Source: CAYLNC01 sp964534415 (GTDB lineage Bacteria > Patescibacteriota > Minisyncoccia > Phycocordibacterales > JAACPR01). Taken from it: a DNA stretch of 51,378 bases. The translations under genes were made by a program, and so were the position numbers. Shown in pieces: positions 23,602-32,492 of this stretch. Every line of letters starts with the position of its first letter. The first letter of the stretch is position 1. Under the pieces are notes generated by a model, which was given only the letters and a program-made list of their open reading frames with translations, was not told where the DNA came from and searched no databases. The stretch covers positions 1 to 51,378 of the forward strand of contig CAZHOL010000001.1 in NCBI GenBank assembly GCA_964534415.1, written 5' to 3'.

Positions 23602-25541
23602 ACAAAAATCTGAAGTGGCTCGCGACGATCTCAATTTTTTTATTTATCTTACTTCCGATGCTCCGTGTTTCTGCGGAAAATTACAGATCATATTTCATAG
23701 ATACATTTTTTGCAACACTAAATGTCAATTTAGATAGCACTGTTGATGTTGAGGAAGTAATAAAATATGACTTCACTGGACAATATAACAAGGGTTGGCG
23801 TTCGATTTCTCATAAAGGTATTGGGGCCATTACGGATATTTACGTTTTAGATTCTGAAGGTCAGCCACTACAATATTCTCCTAACAGATTAGAAAAAACA
23901 GACCCTTCAAGCTGGGGCAAATTTACATATAGAAAAGAAAATGGTTACACGAACATCGAGTGGTACTATAATGAAAAAGATTCTTCACCGTCGTGGACGA
24001 TGGTCTATAAGGTGCATGGCCTAATTGGGTTCTACGAAAATCACGATGAAGTCTATTGGAATCTCTTCACTGCATATGAAGTCCCTGTAGTAAATATTGT
24101 TAGTAAAGTTGTTCTGCCAAACACTGCAAAGCATCTTCAAAACGCCTTCTATCGCACATACGCTTCCAGTGCGGCGCACAATTTCGATTTTGGTGAAAAT
24201 AACACCTTCATTTTCCGAGCCAATAACGCCATACCAAATGAAGCCTTAACTATCGCTCTTGGTTTCGAAAAAGGTGTCATTACTCCGTCGGCATATTGGA
24301 AAGATTTATTTTTGTTGAATCCAGGATTTATTGTGGGGGTACTTATCATTTTATTAATGATAGTTTTCCTATTTATTAATTATTACTTCAGAGAGTATCG
24401 TACGAAGCGCGATAAAGCAATTGTGGTCGAATTTGAAGCGCCAGAAAAGCTTCGTCCTACAGAGTTAGATTTGATTTACAAAGAGAGTTTTTCAAAGAAA
24501 ACATGGGCAGCAACAATTGTAGATTTGGCAGTTCGTGGCTATTTGAGAATTGAAGAGGTTCAAGGAAAAAAGATGCCTGTTTTTGTCAAAGTTATCAGTA
24601 CCGCTTTTGCGGCCTTTTGGATATTATTCCTTCTTGCTGTTGCGTATTCCTCTTTTGTTAATGGGCAATCATTTAACCTTGTTGCATTGGCACCATTAAT
24701 TATTATCATTGCCGTAGTGTACAAGCTCGTGTTTAAAAGTAAGAATGATTACGAGATTAGTCTCATCAAAGAGTATGCGGACGATGCCGAATTAAAGTTA
24801 TATGAAAAATCTTTTTTGACTGCCCTGTTGCCTGGTCACGGTACGTTTTCAACTAGACGAATGAAAAATTCTCCCAGTTTATCAAGAGAGCTATATATAA
24901 GAATGAAAAAGATTGAGGAAAATATGTTAAAACAATTTACATCTCAGAATCCTGGTGTCTATCAGAAATCTCTTACATTAAAGATCAAGAGAAAGATAGT
25001 GATGTATACTTCTATTGGATTCATTTTTGTTGCATTTTATTTTTTGTCTTCTTTGCTCGGTAGATCATATATATTTGATCAAGCAATGGTTTTCACAATA
25101 TGTTTTGTCTCGACAGTTTTATTATATTTATACTTCTACGTATACAACCCTCGTCTGTCAAAATCAGGAGAGGACCTTTGGCGAAAAATTGAGGGATATA
25201 GATTATATCTGAAAACCGCTGAAAGGTATCGTGCACAAAATCTTACCCCGGAGATATTTGAAAAGTTTCTCCCTTACGCCATTATTTTTGGAATTGAGAA
25301 AAAATGGGCTAAGAATTTTGAGTCAGTTGTTAAGGATAGTCCCAATTGGTATCATTCATCACCTTCAATCATTGGTGGATCATCTTTTGCATCTGGAAAT
25401 AGTTTTTCTATTTCTGGTTTTTCGACCTCATTTTCTTCAAGTTTCTCCTCGGCCTTTTCTTCTTCTGGTGGCGGAGGAGGTTCAGGCGGTGGTGGAGGAG
25501 GAGGGGGCGGTGGTGGAGGAGGTGGCGGGGGCGCCAGTTAA
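23598..25541 (+). CDS. DUF2207-type membrane protein with glycine-rich tail
   Basis: 647 aa. Signal peptide or first helix at 8-26, then an extracytoplasmic beta-rich domain of about 200 residues with KYDFTGQYNKGWRSISHKG, typical of DUF2207. A membrane helix lies near 250-270 (PGFIVGVLIILLMIVFLFIN), then a cytoplasmic region interrupted by paired helices near 335-375 and 470-510. The C-terminus is a Ser-rich then almost pure Gly tail (about 25 Gly). TGC-TATAAT ends 6 nt before the ATG. Function is unknown; such proteins are common in small cells. Confidence 0.82.
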   Translation: MNKNLKWLATISIFLFILLPMLRVSAENYRSYFIDTFFATLNVNLDSTVDVEEVIKYDFTGQYNKGWRSISHKGIGAITDIYVLDSEGQPLQYSPNRLEKTDPSSWGKFTYRKENGYTNIEWYYNEKDSSPSWTMVYKVHGLIGFYENHDEVYWNLFTAYEVPVVNIVSKVVLPNTAKHLQNAFYRTYASSAAHNFDFGENNTFIFRANNAIPNEALTIALGFEKGVITPSAYWKDLFLLNPGFIVGVLIILLMIVFLFINYYFREYRTKRDKAIVVEFEAPEKLRPTELDLIYKESFSKKTWAATIVDLAVRGYLRIEEVQGKKMPVFVKVISTAFAAFWILFLLAVAYSSFVNGQSFNLVALAPLIIIIAVVYKLVFKSKNDYEISLIKEYADDAELKLYEKSFLTALLPGHGTFSTRRMKNSPSLSRELYIRMKKIEENMLKQFTSQNPGVYQKSLTLKIKRKIVMYTSIGFIFVAFYFLSSLLGRSYIFDQAMVFTICFVSTVLLYLYFYVYNPRLSKSGEDLWRKIEGYRLYLKTAERYRAQNLTPEIFEKFLPYAIIFGIEKKWAKNFESVVKDSPNWYHSSPSIIGGSSFASGNSFSISGFSTSFSSSFSSAFSSSGGGGGSGGGGGGGGGGGGGGGGAS

Positions 25542-25584
25542 AATTTACAAAATCTGATATAATATTGGAGTTAATACTAAACAT

Positions 25585-25932
25585 ATGTCAACAACACCAA
25601 CAGCACAAGCATTAGAGCAATTAAAGCGTGAAATTGAGGCTACAAAGAGAGAACTGCAATCCAAACAAAACGAGCAAAAGAAAATTTCTGAAAAATTGCG
25701 AACAGTAGAGCGAGAGCATCAAAATTTTGAAAACAAATTGCGCGAAAAAGAAAGGGAGCTCGAAAAATTTAAATCAGAAGGGGCAAAAACTCAGACTGAA
25801 TTACTTGAGATTAATACAGAACAACAAAACATCGAACGCCAGATTTCAGCACTAGAAAAAGAATTATCTGACAGCACTCGCGAGATGGATAATATGGTTC
25901 GAGAGTTGCAGAAATTGGCTTCAAAAAAATAA
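25585..25932 (+). CDS. Small coiled-coil protein
   Basis: 115 aa, almost entirely heptad repeat (EIEATKRELQSKQNEQKKIS onward), no membrane helix and no enzymatic motif. It may be a structural or spacer protein. Compositional similarity to other coiled coils makes homology calls unsafe. TATAAT at 25557-25562 lies 22 nt before the ATG. Confidence 0.7.
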   Translation: MSTTPTAQALEQLKREIEATKRELQSKQNEQKKISEKLRTVEREHQNFENKLREKERELEKFKSEGAKTQTELLEINTEQQNIERQISALEKELSDSTREMDNMVRELQKLASKK

Positions 25933-25973
25933 TTTGCAAAGACGGCACTGTTGTGTTTTCGTGCTATTTTTTG

Positions 25974-26002
25974 TTGATAAAACACTCATCTGGTAATACA
26001 AT
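25974..26002 (+). promoter_or_regulatory. Promoter of the 26039 HNH-like gene
   Basis: TTGATA (25974-25979), a 17-nt spacer and TACAAT (25997-26002). Confidence 0.6.
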
Positions 26003-26038
26003 TTATTTAGAGGAACATTTTCAACCAAGGAGGTTTAT

Positions 26039-26641
26039 ATGTCACGTCGGAAGAAAAAGGGACACAAGAATAATTTTAGACTTGTGACCAGGTATCTGCA
26101 CTGTAAACATAAAAAAGTCAGCTTTAACAGACATCACCGACTGCCAGAGTGCCGTGGCGGCAAGATTACGAGCAGTAACTGTGTATTAGTAGACGTGGAG
26201 TCGCACAATGCTTTCAATGCACTTGTGCTTGTTGCAAGCCGACTCTGCTGTATCCTTGAAAAATTTGTCTGCGCAGAACATATTGCCTTTGCTCTGAACA
26301 CCATTACTCGCATTTTTGATTATTCCATGCGCGACGAATACAAGAATGTAGCGGAATTGAAGTCGGCTCATGACATCAAAAAAGATGAGTCTTATCAGTT
26401 GCTGTTGAGGTTTGCATCAATGCTCAAGCATGTCAAAATGCGAAATGTTCTACCTGAACATTTAGATTATGCTGTAATGAAGATTCGAACAATTTCGAGA
26501 ATCATTGCAGGATCAAGACATCGTTTATTGCGCCCAGATCGACTGGTAAAGCAATTCAATAGTATCTGGTTGCCCGATTGTGATCCTATTCACTATGGAT
26601 ATTGGGCTGAAAAGAAAAAACGTAAAAAACACCACAAATAG
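26039..26641 (+). CDS. HNH-like protein A, stand-alone cassette
   Basis: 200 aa, very basic at both ends. The centre of the N-terminal half carries RHHRLPECRGGKITSSNCV followed by LVDVESHNAFN, which looks like an HNH endonuclease core (His-His, Asn, His). The C-terminal half is helical and ends FNSIWLPDCDPIHYGYW. A perfect Shine-Dalgarno, AAGGAGGT (26027-26034), decides the start. It is a paralogue of the next gene. The CxxC zinc pairs of many HNH enzymes are not obvious, so nuclease activity is uncertain. It has its own promoter and terminator. Confidence 0.72.
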   Translation: MSRRKKKGHKNNFRLVTRYLHCKHKKVSFNRHHRLPECRGGKITSSNCVLVDVESHNAFNALVLVASRLCCILEKFVCAEHIAFALNTITRIFDYSMRDEYKNVAELKSAHDIKKDESYQLLLRFASMLKHVKMRNVLPEHLDYAVMKIRTISRIIAGSRHRLLRPDRLVKQFNSIWLPDCDPIHYGYWAEKKKRKKHHK

Positions 26642-26666
26642 AAAGGAGGAAGATTCCCCCAAACGG

Positions 26667-26697
26667 CCCCGACGCAAATCGGGGTCTGTTTCTTTCT
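26667..26697 (+). terminator. Terminator after HNH-like gene A
   Basis: CCCCGA (26667-26672) pairs with TCGGGG (26679-26684), loop CGCAAA, then a T-rich run TCTGTTTCTTTCTT. Confidence 0.75.
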
Positions 26698-26700
26698 TGC

Positions 26701-26731
26701 TTGATTTTTAACATAAATAGGCTAGCATAAT
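26701..26731 (+). promoter_or_regulatory. Possible promoter of HNH-like gene B
   Basis: TTGATT (26701-26706) and CATAAT (26726-26731) with a 19-nt spacer, about 33 nt before the TTG start. Confidence 0.45.
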
Positions 26732-26763
26732 ATCTGGACGCACAACCAAGAAAGGAATAAGCG

Positions 26764-27144
26764 TTGCATCAGAAAAGACTGAGGAGAGTTGATACATATA
26801 TCCAAGAGGGAGAAGATTCCTCCGAGATTGTGTATGATGTTCATCACCGCAGACCAAAATGCCGCGGTGGCAAGGATACAGCGGATAACTGTGTGGAGGT
26901 CGACAGAACTTCACACGAGGTGTTTAATTCTTTGGTACAGCTCGCAGCTAAATACTGTGGTATCAAGGAATGGAAAGTAGAGGCCTGTCACATTGCGAAG
27001 GTCCTGAATGTAATTACAACGATTCAACAAAGACTTTTGGTTGACCCACAAACGGGAAAACTAAAAGAACCCAGAGTCGTTGTGTCTGAGTTTAATCAGG
27101 TGTGGTTGCCGGAACGGGATCCGATTCGGCACTCTGGAATGTAA
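26764..27144 (+). CDS. HNH-like protein B, stand-alone cassette
   Basis: 126 aa from a TTG start supported by AAAGGA about 8 nt upstream. It shares HHRRPKCRGGKDTADNCVEV and a following TSHEVFNSL with protein A, then a helical part (ACHIAKVLNVITTI) and the end motif FNQVWLPERDPIRHSG, matching FNSIWLPDCDPIHYG in A. It therefore represents a shorter paralogue from a tandem duplication, lacking about 60 middle residues of A. HNH-type nuclease activity is plausible but unproven. Confidence 0.7.
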   Translation: MHQKRLRRVDTYIQEGEDSSEIVYDVHHRRPKCRGGKDTADNCVEVDRTSHEVFNSLVQLAAKYCGIKEWKVEACHIAKVLNVITTIQQRLLVDPQTGKLKEPRVVVSEFNQVWLPERDPIRHSGM

Positions 27145-27193
27145 GCGTAAATAAACTTTCAAATAAGGAGGTGGTATCGCCCACATGGGGGCA

Positions 27194-27235
27194 GGGTTCC
27201 GAGCAAGTCAGTGATTTGCTTGGGACCCTTTAATT
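27194..27235 (+). terminator. Terminator after HNH-like gene B
   Basis: GGGTTCC (27194-27200) pairs with GGGACCC (27222-27228), and inside it AGCAA pairs with TTGCT. TTTAATT follows. Confidence 0.8.
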
Positions 27236-27253
27236 ATATATAATCACAGCAAT

Positions 27254-28018
27254 ATGAAAGACTTCAAAAAGAAAAAAACCGACTGGGGCAAAGTCGCTAA
27301 CTGGTACGACGAACACCTAAAAGAATCGAATAATTATCATTCGCAGGTAATTTTACCGAACCTCGCGCGTCTCATTGATTTGAAGCCGACCGAATCACTA
27401 ATCGAGTTGGGTTGCGGTCAGGGATTTTTTCTCCAGCACCTTTTTGAAGTTTCAAAAAATCTCGCGGGTGTTGATTTGGGTCCTGAATTAATTTCAATAG
27501 CAAAGCAAAATAATCCAAAAATAAATTATCTAGTTGCTTCTGCAGATGACACACATATTTTTCCAGAAGACAAATTCGATGTCGTGACAATTATCTTGGC
27601 TCTTCAAAACATGAAGAATTTACATGCAGTTGTTTCTAATGTTGCGCGCCTAATGAAAAAAGACGGGCGAGCATATATTGTTTTAAATCATCCCGCATTT
27701 CGCATTCCAAAACAAAGCGACTGGCATTTTGACACTAGAAATTTCGAACAACATCGTCTAATTAAAAAATACATGTCAGAATTGGAAATTCCAATTGATA
27801 TGAATCCTGGAACTCGTGGTAAAAAAGAAATGACCGTTTCATTTCACCGACCATTGCAGGTTTATTCGAAAGCTTTCAATAAAAATGGGTTGGCAATTAC
27901 AAAAATCGAAGAGTGGATTTCTCACAAGAAAAGTGAAATGGGGAAGAGAGCTCTCGCCGAGGACCGCGCCCGCAAAGAATTTCCAATGTTTATGTGTCTA
28001 GAGCTTAAAAAGATTTAG
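27254..28018 (+). CDS. SAM-dependent methyltransferase (class I)
   Basis: 254 aa. The SAM-binding motif I is LIELGCGQGFFLQHLF near residue 55, motif II is AGVDLGPELISIAKQ, and motif III/IV is KFDVVTIILALQNMKN. The C-terminal part is longer than in simple methyltransferase 11 domains and resembles small-molecule methyltransferases. Substrate unknown. TATAAT (27239-27244) ends 9 nt before the ATG. It converges with the pilin cluster, with 2 nt between stops. Confidence 0.88.
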   Translation: MKDFKKKKTDWGKVANWYDEHLKESNNYHSQVILPNLARLIDLKPTESLIELGCGQGFFLQHLFEVSKNLAGVDLGPELISIAKQNNPKINYLVASADDTHIFPEDKFDVVTIILALQNMKNLHAVVSNVARLMKKDGRAYIVLNHPAFRIPKQSDWHFDTRNFEQHRLIKKYMSELEIPIDMNPGTRGKKEMTVSFHRPLQVYSKAFNKNGLAITKIEEWISHKKSEMGKRALAEDRARKEFPMFMCLELKKI

Positions 28019-28020
28019 CT

Positions 28021-29301
28021 TTACTCAATCTCATCCCAAGAAACCAAATTCCAGGATCCTGAAGGTCCTGAGGTAAATTCAATATTCGAAATTCCGGTTT
28101 CGTAATTAATTGTTGTTCCGCCGTCCATTATTATTTTATTTGCCGTAGCCTGTTTAGCAGTTGCTCCGCCAGTAAAATACATCGTTCCATTTTGTGCATT
28201 TAATATTACAGATTCTGTGCCACCTGAAACTTTGATTGCGTAATTTGATCCTGCGCTGCCGCATCCTGTAGTGTTGGGACAGGCGCTAGTTGTTACTGCC
28301 ATAATTTGGCTTCCTGAAGTTCCAGAATTTTGCATTGAGCCACCTTCAATGATTTCGATTTTTCCGTCAGACACAATCACGCCGCTATTCGCACCGTAAT
28401 TCGTTCCGAGTTTAATGACTCCTGCTCCCGAAACTAGAATTTTTCCAGTGACCCATACTGTATCGGTTAAAGTTAGCACAGCACTTTCTGTAACAGTTAA
28501 GTTGCCTTCAATTTTTGCGGGGCCAATTGAGGCGGTTTCAACTCCGTCATAAACTTGATTCCCAGATAGAATATCGCCCGCTTCCGCAACAGATTTCCAC
28601 TCATCGATATTTCCTGCAGATATTGGCATAGGTTCTTCTGATGGATTTGTTCTAGATGTATCGCAAGATTTATTATTGCCTGACCCAACTTTACAAAACA
28701 AATCTCCAAAAATCGTAGAATTTTTTACTTCATTCGCCCAAGCAATTCCGCCAGATGCTCCAACATTCACACCAGAAATTTTTCCGAGAGATGCGCTGGT
28801 TGATGCGGAAATTGCGCTGCCTGTAATTGAGGTGTATCCCGACCCTACAATGTCTCCATTTGAGTATACATTTCCATTAATAGTTGCACCGCCAGACAAT
28901 TCAAAACCTCCTTGTCCAGATTGAATTCCATAATTAAAGCTCACACCAACACCTTGTCTAATTTGCAGAAAAAGATTTCTTTGAAAATCTCCTAACTCAG
29001 AAACGATGCTAATAGTTTTGCCTTCAAATGAATCAGTTGTGTTGATGGTTGCAGTTCCATTCGACAGTGTTAATGTCTCGGCAGAATCTATCGACATGTT
29101 TTTCTTTAGTTTATATAAAGTCTCCTCGCTAGCGCTGTTTGCAATTATGAAAGCTTCCTTTGATTCCAAAAACGCTCGCCCGATTTTGTAACTATTTAAA
29201 ACAGGATTAGAAACTCCATAAATAATAACCATTGAGATTACCAAAAAGAAAATAATATTTGTAATTACCACATATCCTTTTTTGTAGTTTCTTTTATTCA
29301 T
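28021..29301 (-). CDS. PilX-like pilus-associated surface protein
   Basis: 426 aa. The N-terminus MNKRNYKKGYVVITNIIFFL gives a prepilin-like hydrophobic helix of PilX type. About 380 residues of Gly/Ser/Thr-rich repeated beta strands follow (GGATINGNVYSNGDIVGSG, SGGTESVILNAQNG), reminiscent of polymer-forming or beta-helix surface proteins, with four Cys in short pairs. It is last in the minor pilin operon and probably a tip or surface adhesin-like component. Confidence 0.72.
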   Translation of the reverse strand: MNKRNYKKGYVVITNIIFFLVISMVIIYGVSNPVLNSYKIGRAFLESKEAFIIANSASEETLYKLKKNMSIDSAETLTLSNGTATINTTDSFEGKTISIVSELGDFQRNLFLQIRQGVGVSFNYGIQSGQGGFELSGGATINGNVYSNGDIVGSGYTSITGSAISASTSASLGKISGVNVGASGGIAWANEVKNSTIFGDLFCKVGSGNNKSCDTSRTNPSEEPMPISAGNIDEWKSVAEAGDILSGNQVYDGVETASIGPAKIEGNLTVTESAVLTLTDTVWVTGKILVSGAGVIKLGTNYGANSGVIVSDGKIEIIEGGSMQNSGTSGSQIMAVTTSACPNTTGCGSAGSNYAIKVSGGTESVILNAQNGTMYFTGGATAKQATANKIIMDGGTTINYETGISNIEFTSGPSGSWNLVSWDEIE

Positions 29302-29806
29302 ATGAATGCCTCAAAATTGCAAATCCGTTAAAACTTTTGGTTTTAGTTTCTTTATCTGCGGTGTAGGTGATGTCGAGCTCAACTTTCATTGCCTGAGAAA
29401 CTGTTGATGTTGCTTGAACAAAGTAGAGACGAGTGACTGTCATGTCGCTCGGAGTTAAAAAATTTTCTTCTCCAGAATCCTCTGTGTATGTCACTCGTCC
29501 CGAAGCAAATGAAAATAATTTCGTAACGGGCGTTTCGTTTTCAAAACTGTTAATGGTCAAAGTACCTTCATCAATGTTCAATTCGCTATTAGAAAGATCA
29601 ATGGAATCGCCAGTTCTAATATCTCTAGTGATTCTGTCTACGATTGTAATACCGACTCGATCAACTCTCGGTTCTACTGCTAATTTTTTATAAATCCCAT
29701 ACATTTGCATTAAAAGATAAACAATTGCACCAAGAACAATAACAATTCCGGCCGTATAGAACAGCATTTCTATCAAACTGAAGCCTTTTTTGTGGTTAAT
29801 TTTCAT
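29294..29806 (-). CDS. Minor pilin (PilW-like prepilin)
   Basis: 170 aa. Class III signal HKKGFSLIEMLFYTAGIVIV: cleavage after Gly, Phe at +1 and Glu at +5. A C-terminal beta domain follows. It overlaps both neighbouring pilin genes by several bases. Confidence 0.85.
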   Translation of the reverse strand: MKINHKKGFSLIEMLFYTAGIVIVLGAIVYLLMQMYGIYKKLAVEPRVDRVGITIVDRITRDIRTGDSIDLSNSELNIDEGTLTINSFENETPVTKLFSFASGRVTYTEDSGEENFLTPSDMTVTRLYFVQATSTVSQAMKVELDITYTADKETKTKSFNGFAILRHSYE

Positions 29807-30269
29807 AGGTATTATGAATTAACATTTCAGTCGTGCGTGTCACCGTGTTTTCTCCTTCAGTCCATGAAACTGTGATAGATGCGAGTAGAGTATTTGGGTC
29901 AATGCTTCCTGAATCTGAAATTACGTCATTCGCATCTCTTTTAACTTCATAAAGTTTAAAAGTTCGGGCATATAAATTTTGATGCAGAATGGCGGTTGAC
30001 GTCGAAACAAAATTTTCTCCGTTCCAATGCAAATAATATGGAGTTTCTTTCTCGAGTGGTGAAATGTTTGCTGACCAACTCTGATCGCGCATAAATTGCA
30101 GAGCCTCGGAAGTTTCTTCAAATAACAATGCTGTCTGCACATTGTGACTATTTTTCATTGAAATATTTATGTAAGCTAAAAGGGAAGAAGTAATCGCTAC
30201 GCCGACGAGCGTAACAATTGCAGATGCGATAATTATTTCAACAACACTGAATCCCTTTTTGTAATTCAC
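29796..30269 (-). CDS. Minor pilin (PilV-like prepilin)
   Basis: 157 aa with the prepilin motif YKKGFSVVEIIIASAIVTLV (Glu +5). The C-terminal domain contains a short TRTTEM strand near the end. It forms part of the pseudopilin tip complex in type IV pilus systems. Confidence 0.85.
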   Translation of the reverse strand: MNYKKGFSVVEIIIASAIVTLVGVAITSSLLAYINISMKNSHNVQTALLFEETSEALQFMRDQSWSANISPLEKETPYYLHWNGENFVSTSTAILHQNLYARTFKLYEVKRDANDVISDSGSIDPNTLLASITVSWTEGENTVTRTTEMLIHNTYEN

Positions 30270-30273
30270 TTTG

Positions 30274-30744
30274 CTATTCTACCATCGAAACATCTCCCAA
30301 TTTTCCGATTTTCAACCGAATTGAGTTTTCTGAGTCGGTTTTTTCAGTAATTGTAATAGTAATAGGACCGTTATGATTTATGTCGCCCTTCAGTTTTGAA
30401 AAAACGACAACATCGTCCTCACCAGGAATGTCATTTGCGATTTCAAATTTACTGTTGATCTCATTTCTTTCATTACTCTCATTACTTGAGATGTATGATG
30501 AGCCTACAAAATATGTGAAAGAGTCCTCGCTGAATTTTATTCCGTAGTTCTGACCGTTTTTGCCAGTAATTGCATTGCTTCTGGCGAGTTCCAATTTTGA
30601 GACTATGTTGTCGGAGATTGCCTGAATTTCTTTTTCGCTAACTTCGCCACTGAATGACTTGATTGTTACATATGAAATTATTGCAAGAATTGCGATTGAA
30701 AAAAGCAACTCAAGAATTGTGAATCCGCGTTTGTTGAATCTCAT
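30274..30744 (-). CDS. Minor pilin (GspH/FimT-like prepilin)
   Basis: 156 aa with NKRGFTILELLFSIAILAII (Glu +5). First gene of the four-gene pilus operon. An extended -10 (TGT-TAAAAT on the minus strand) ends 6 nt before the ATG, so it is predicted leaderless. The major pilin, PilB, PilC and PilD are not in this window. Confidence 0.87.
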   Translation of the reverse strand: MRFNKRGFTILELLFSIAILAIISYVTIKSFSGEVSEKEIQAISDNIVSKLELARSNAITGKNGQNYGIKFSEDSFTYFVGSSYISSNESNERNEINSKFEIANDIPGEDDVVVFSKLKGDINHNGPITITITEKTDSENSIRLKIGKLGDVSMVE

Positions 30745-30760
30745 TTAAATATTTTAACAT

Positions 30761-30789
30761 AAAAACCGCACTAATCGTTTGCGGTTTTT
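30761..30789 (-). terminator. Terminator of yqeY
   Basis: AAAAACCGCA (30761-30770) pairs with TGCGGTTTTT (30780-30789), loop CTAATCGTT. On the minus strand it ends in TTTTTATG and overlaps the pilin operon promoter, so the two are tightly packed. It could work in both directions. Confidence 0.8.
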
Positions 30790-30807
30790 ACAAATCAAAA
30801 TTTATAT

Positions 30808-31263
30808 TTAGTTGAAAGAGGCTTCTACGACTGTCTTCACCAAACCACCGTCTGCCTTGCCCTTGAGGTCCTTCATAATTGCTCCGGTCAAAACCCCAGC
30901 TTTTGTTTTGTCCGTTACACCTAACTCCGTTTTTTTAGCTTCAACAACTTTCTTGATTTCTTCTTCACTCATCATGGCTGGCAAGTACTTCTCAATTATT
31001 GCCAACTCTGCTTTTTCAGAGTCTGCCAATTCTGGTCGTCCTCCTGCAACGAATTGTTCAATCGAATCTTTTCGCTGTTTTGAAGCTCGCATCAACACCC
31101 GCATCGCTAATTCGTCATCGACGACTTCCTGTGGAGTTTTTCCTGTGGCAACCAATTCATTTGTGAAAGCTGACAAAATTCCTCGAAGAACGTTCAATCT
31201 GTCGGTGTCTTTTGCTTTCATTGCTTCCTTCAAATCTGTTTTAATTGTTTCAAAAATTGACAT
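30808..31263 (-). CDS. GatB/YqeY domain protein
   Basis: 151 aa, full-length YqeY family: TIKTDLKEAMKAKDTDRLNV at the N-terminus, ILEKYLP-like AIIEKYLPAMMSEEEI in the middle, and a C-terminal helical end with GAIMKDLKGKADGGLV. It resembles the tRNA-binding tail of GatB. Molecular role is unclear, possibly tRNA-linked. It diverges from rmuC. Confidence 0.93.
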   Translation of the reverse strand: MSIFETIKTDLKEAMKAKDTDRLNVLRGILSAFTNELVATGKTPQEVVDDELAMRVLMRASKQRKDSIEQFVAGGRPELADSEKAELAIIEKYLPAMMSEEEIKKVVEAKKTELGVTDKTKAGVLTGAIMKDLKGKADGGLVKTVVEASFN

Positions 31264-31333
31264 ATGTAAATAATTATTTGTTTAATGGAATGATTTTAAC
31301 ATATTTTTGAAAGTCTTGGTATAATTCACTCAT

Positions 31334-32404
31334 ATGGACATCATTTTAATAATTTTGGCAATTCTGATTTTATTAGTAAACGTGGCGGTGATTTTTATCT
31401 TTCTCCAGTCAAAAAAGACCAAAGAGGCCGGCGAGAATACCGGTTTGAGTCTGGTTATGCAACAGTTGAACAATCTCGGCAAAACTGTGGAAGAGAAATT
31501 GGGTATGAGCGCGCGCGAGATGCAGGAGTCTCTGAAATATCAGGCCGGTGAGTCATATAAAGTCATTCGCGACATCACTTCACAATTAACAAAATTAGAT
31601 GAAGCCAACAAACAAGTGGTAGGATTCACTGACCAGTTGAAATCACTGCAGGACATTTTGAAAAATCCAAAACAACGCGGAGTTCTTGGTGAATATTTTT
31701 TGGAAACTGTTTTGAAAAATGTTTTGCCACCTGATAGTTATGCGATGCAATATAATTTGGGAAAGAATGATGATCATAACGATTTGATAGTAGATGCCGT
31801 TGTTTTTGTGAAAGGAAAAATAATTCCAATCGATTCCAAATTCAGTTTGGAAAATTACAATCGATATATTCAGGAAACTGACAAATCTCGTCGAGATGAA
31901 TTGGAGAAAGTTTTTGTGAACGACCTCAAAGAGCGCATCAAGGAAACTTCAAAATATATTCGACCGGAGAAAAACACTTTGGATTTTGCCTTCATGTTCA
32001 TTCCGCATGAAGCCATCTATTACGACCTGCTCGTCAATCGAATCGGGGATAGGGGAACTGACGGCGGAGACAATTTGATCGAAGTGGCAGCGCGAAAATA
32101 TAAAGTCATCATTGTTTCGCCGACTTCATTTTTGGCATATTTGCAGACGGTATTGCAGGGTCTTAAGGCGCTTCAAATTGAGGAGCAAACCAAAGACATT
32201 ATCAAGCGCGTTGCTGAATTGGGCGCGCATGTCGGTTCATATGAGAAATATCTCTCGGCGCTCGGTAAATCGCTCGGCACAACTGTTACTCATTACACCA
32301 AAGCTCATCACGAATTGAAGAAAATTGACAAGGATGTCACTAGAATTACAGGGAGTTCGATTGGAATAGAACCAATTGTGGTGGAGAGACCGGAGACAGA
32401 ATAG
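31334..32404 (+). CDS. rmuC: DNA recombination protein RmuC
   Basis: 356 aa: one N-terminal membrane helix (residues 2-22), a coiled coil (about 40-105), then the RmuC PD-(D/E)XK-like nuclease core with GVLGEYFLETVLKNVLPP, VDAVVFVKGKIIPIDSKF and PTSFLAYLQTVLQGL. It limits recombination at inverted repeats in E. coli. TGG-TATAAT ends 8 nt before the ATG. Confidence 0.93.
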   Translation: MDIILIILAILILLVNVAVIFIFLQSKKTKEAGENTGLSLVMQQLNNLGKTVEEKLGMSAREMQESLKYQAGESYKVIRDITSQLTKLDEANKQVVGFTDQLKSLQDILKNPKQRGVLGEYFLETVLKNVLPPDSYAMQYNLGKNDDHNDLIVDAVVFVKGKIIPIDSKFSLENYNRYIQETDKSRRDELEKVFVNDLKERIKETSKYIRPEKNTLDFAFMFIPHEAIYYDLLVNRIGDRGTDGGDNLIEVAARKYKVIIVSPTSFLAYLQTVLQGLKALQIEEQTKDIIKRVAELGAHVGSYEKYLSALGKSLGTTVTHYTKAHHELKKIDKDVTRITGSSIGIEPIVVERPETE

Positions 32405-32415
32405 TTGGCAACATA

Positions 32416-32443
32416 TTGACTTTATGGTGTAAAAGACTAGACT
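32416..32443 (+). promoter_or_regulatory. Promoter of the 32493 gene
   Basis: TTGACT (32416-32421), 16-nt spacer, TAGACT (32438-32443). It starts 11 nt after the rmuC stop. Confidence 0.55.
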
Positions 32444-32492
32444 TTGTACTAGCTCTTTTTAGTATATTTTAACCCAAACGCAGGAGATTGTT

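Noticed and set aside
25450..25541. Simple-sequence repeat as a mobile or phase-variable element
   Set aside because: The GGN repeats encode the glycine tail typical of DUF2207 proteins. Slippage is possible but there is no sign of a separate element.
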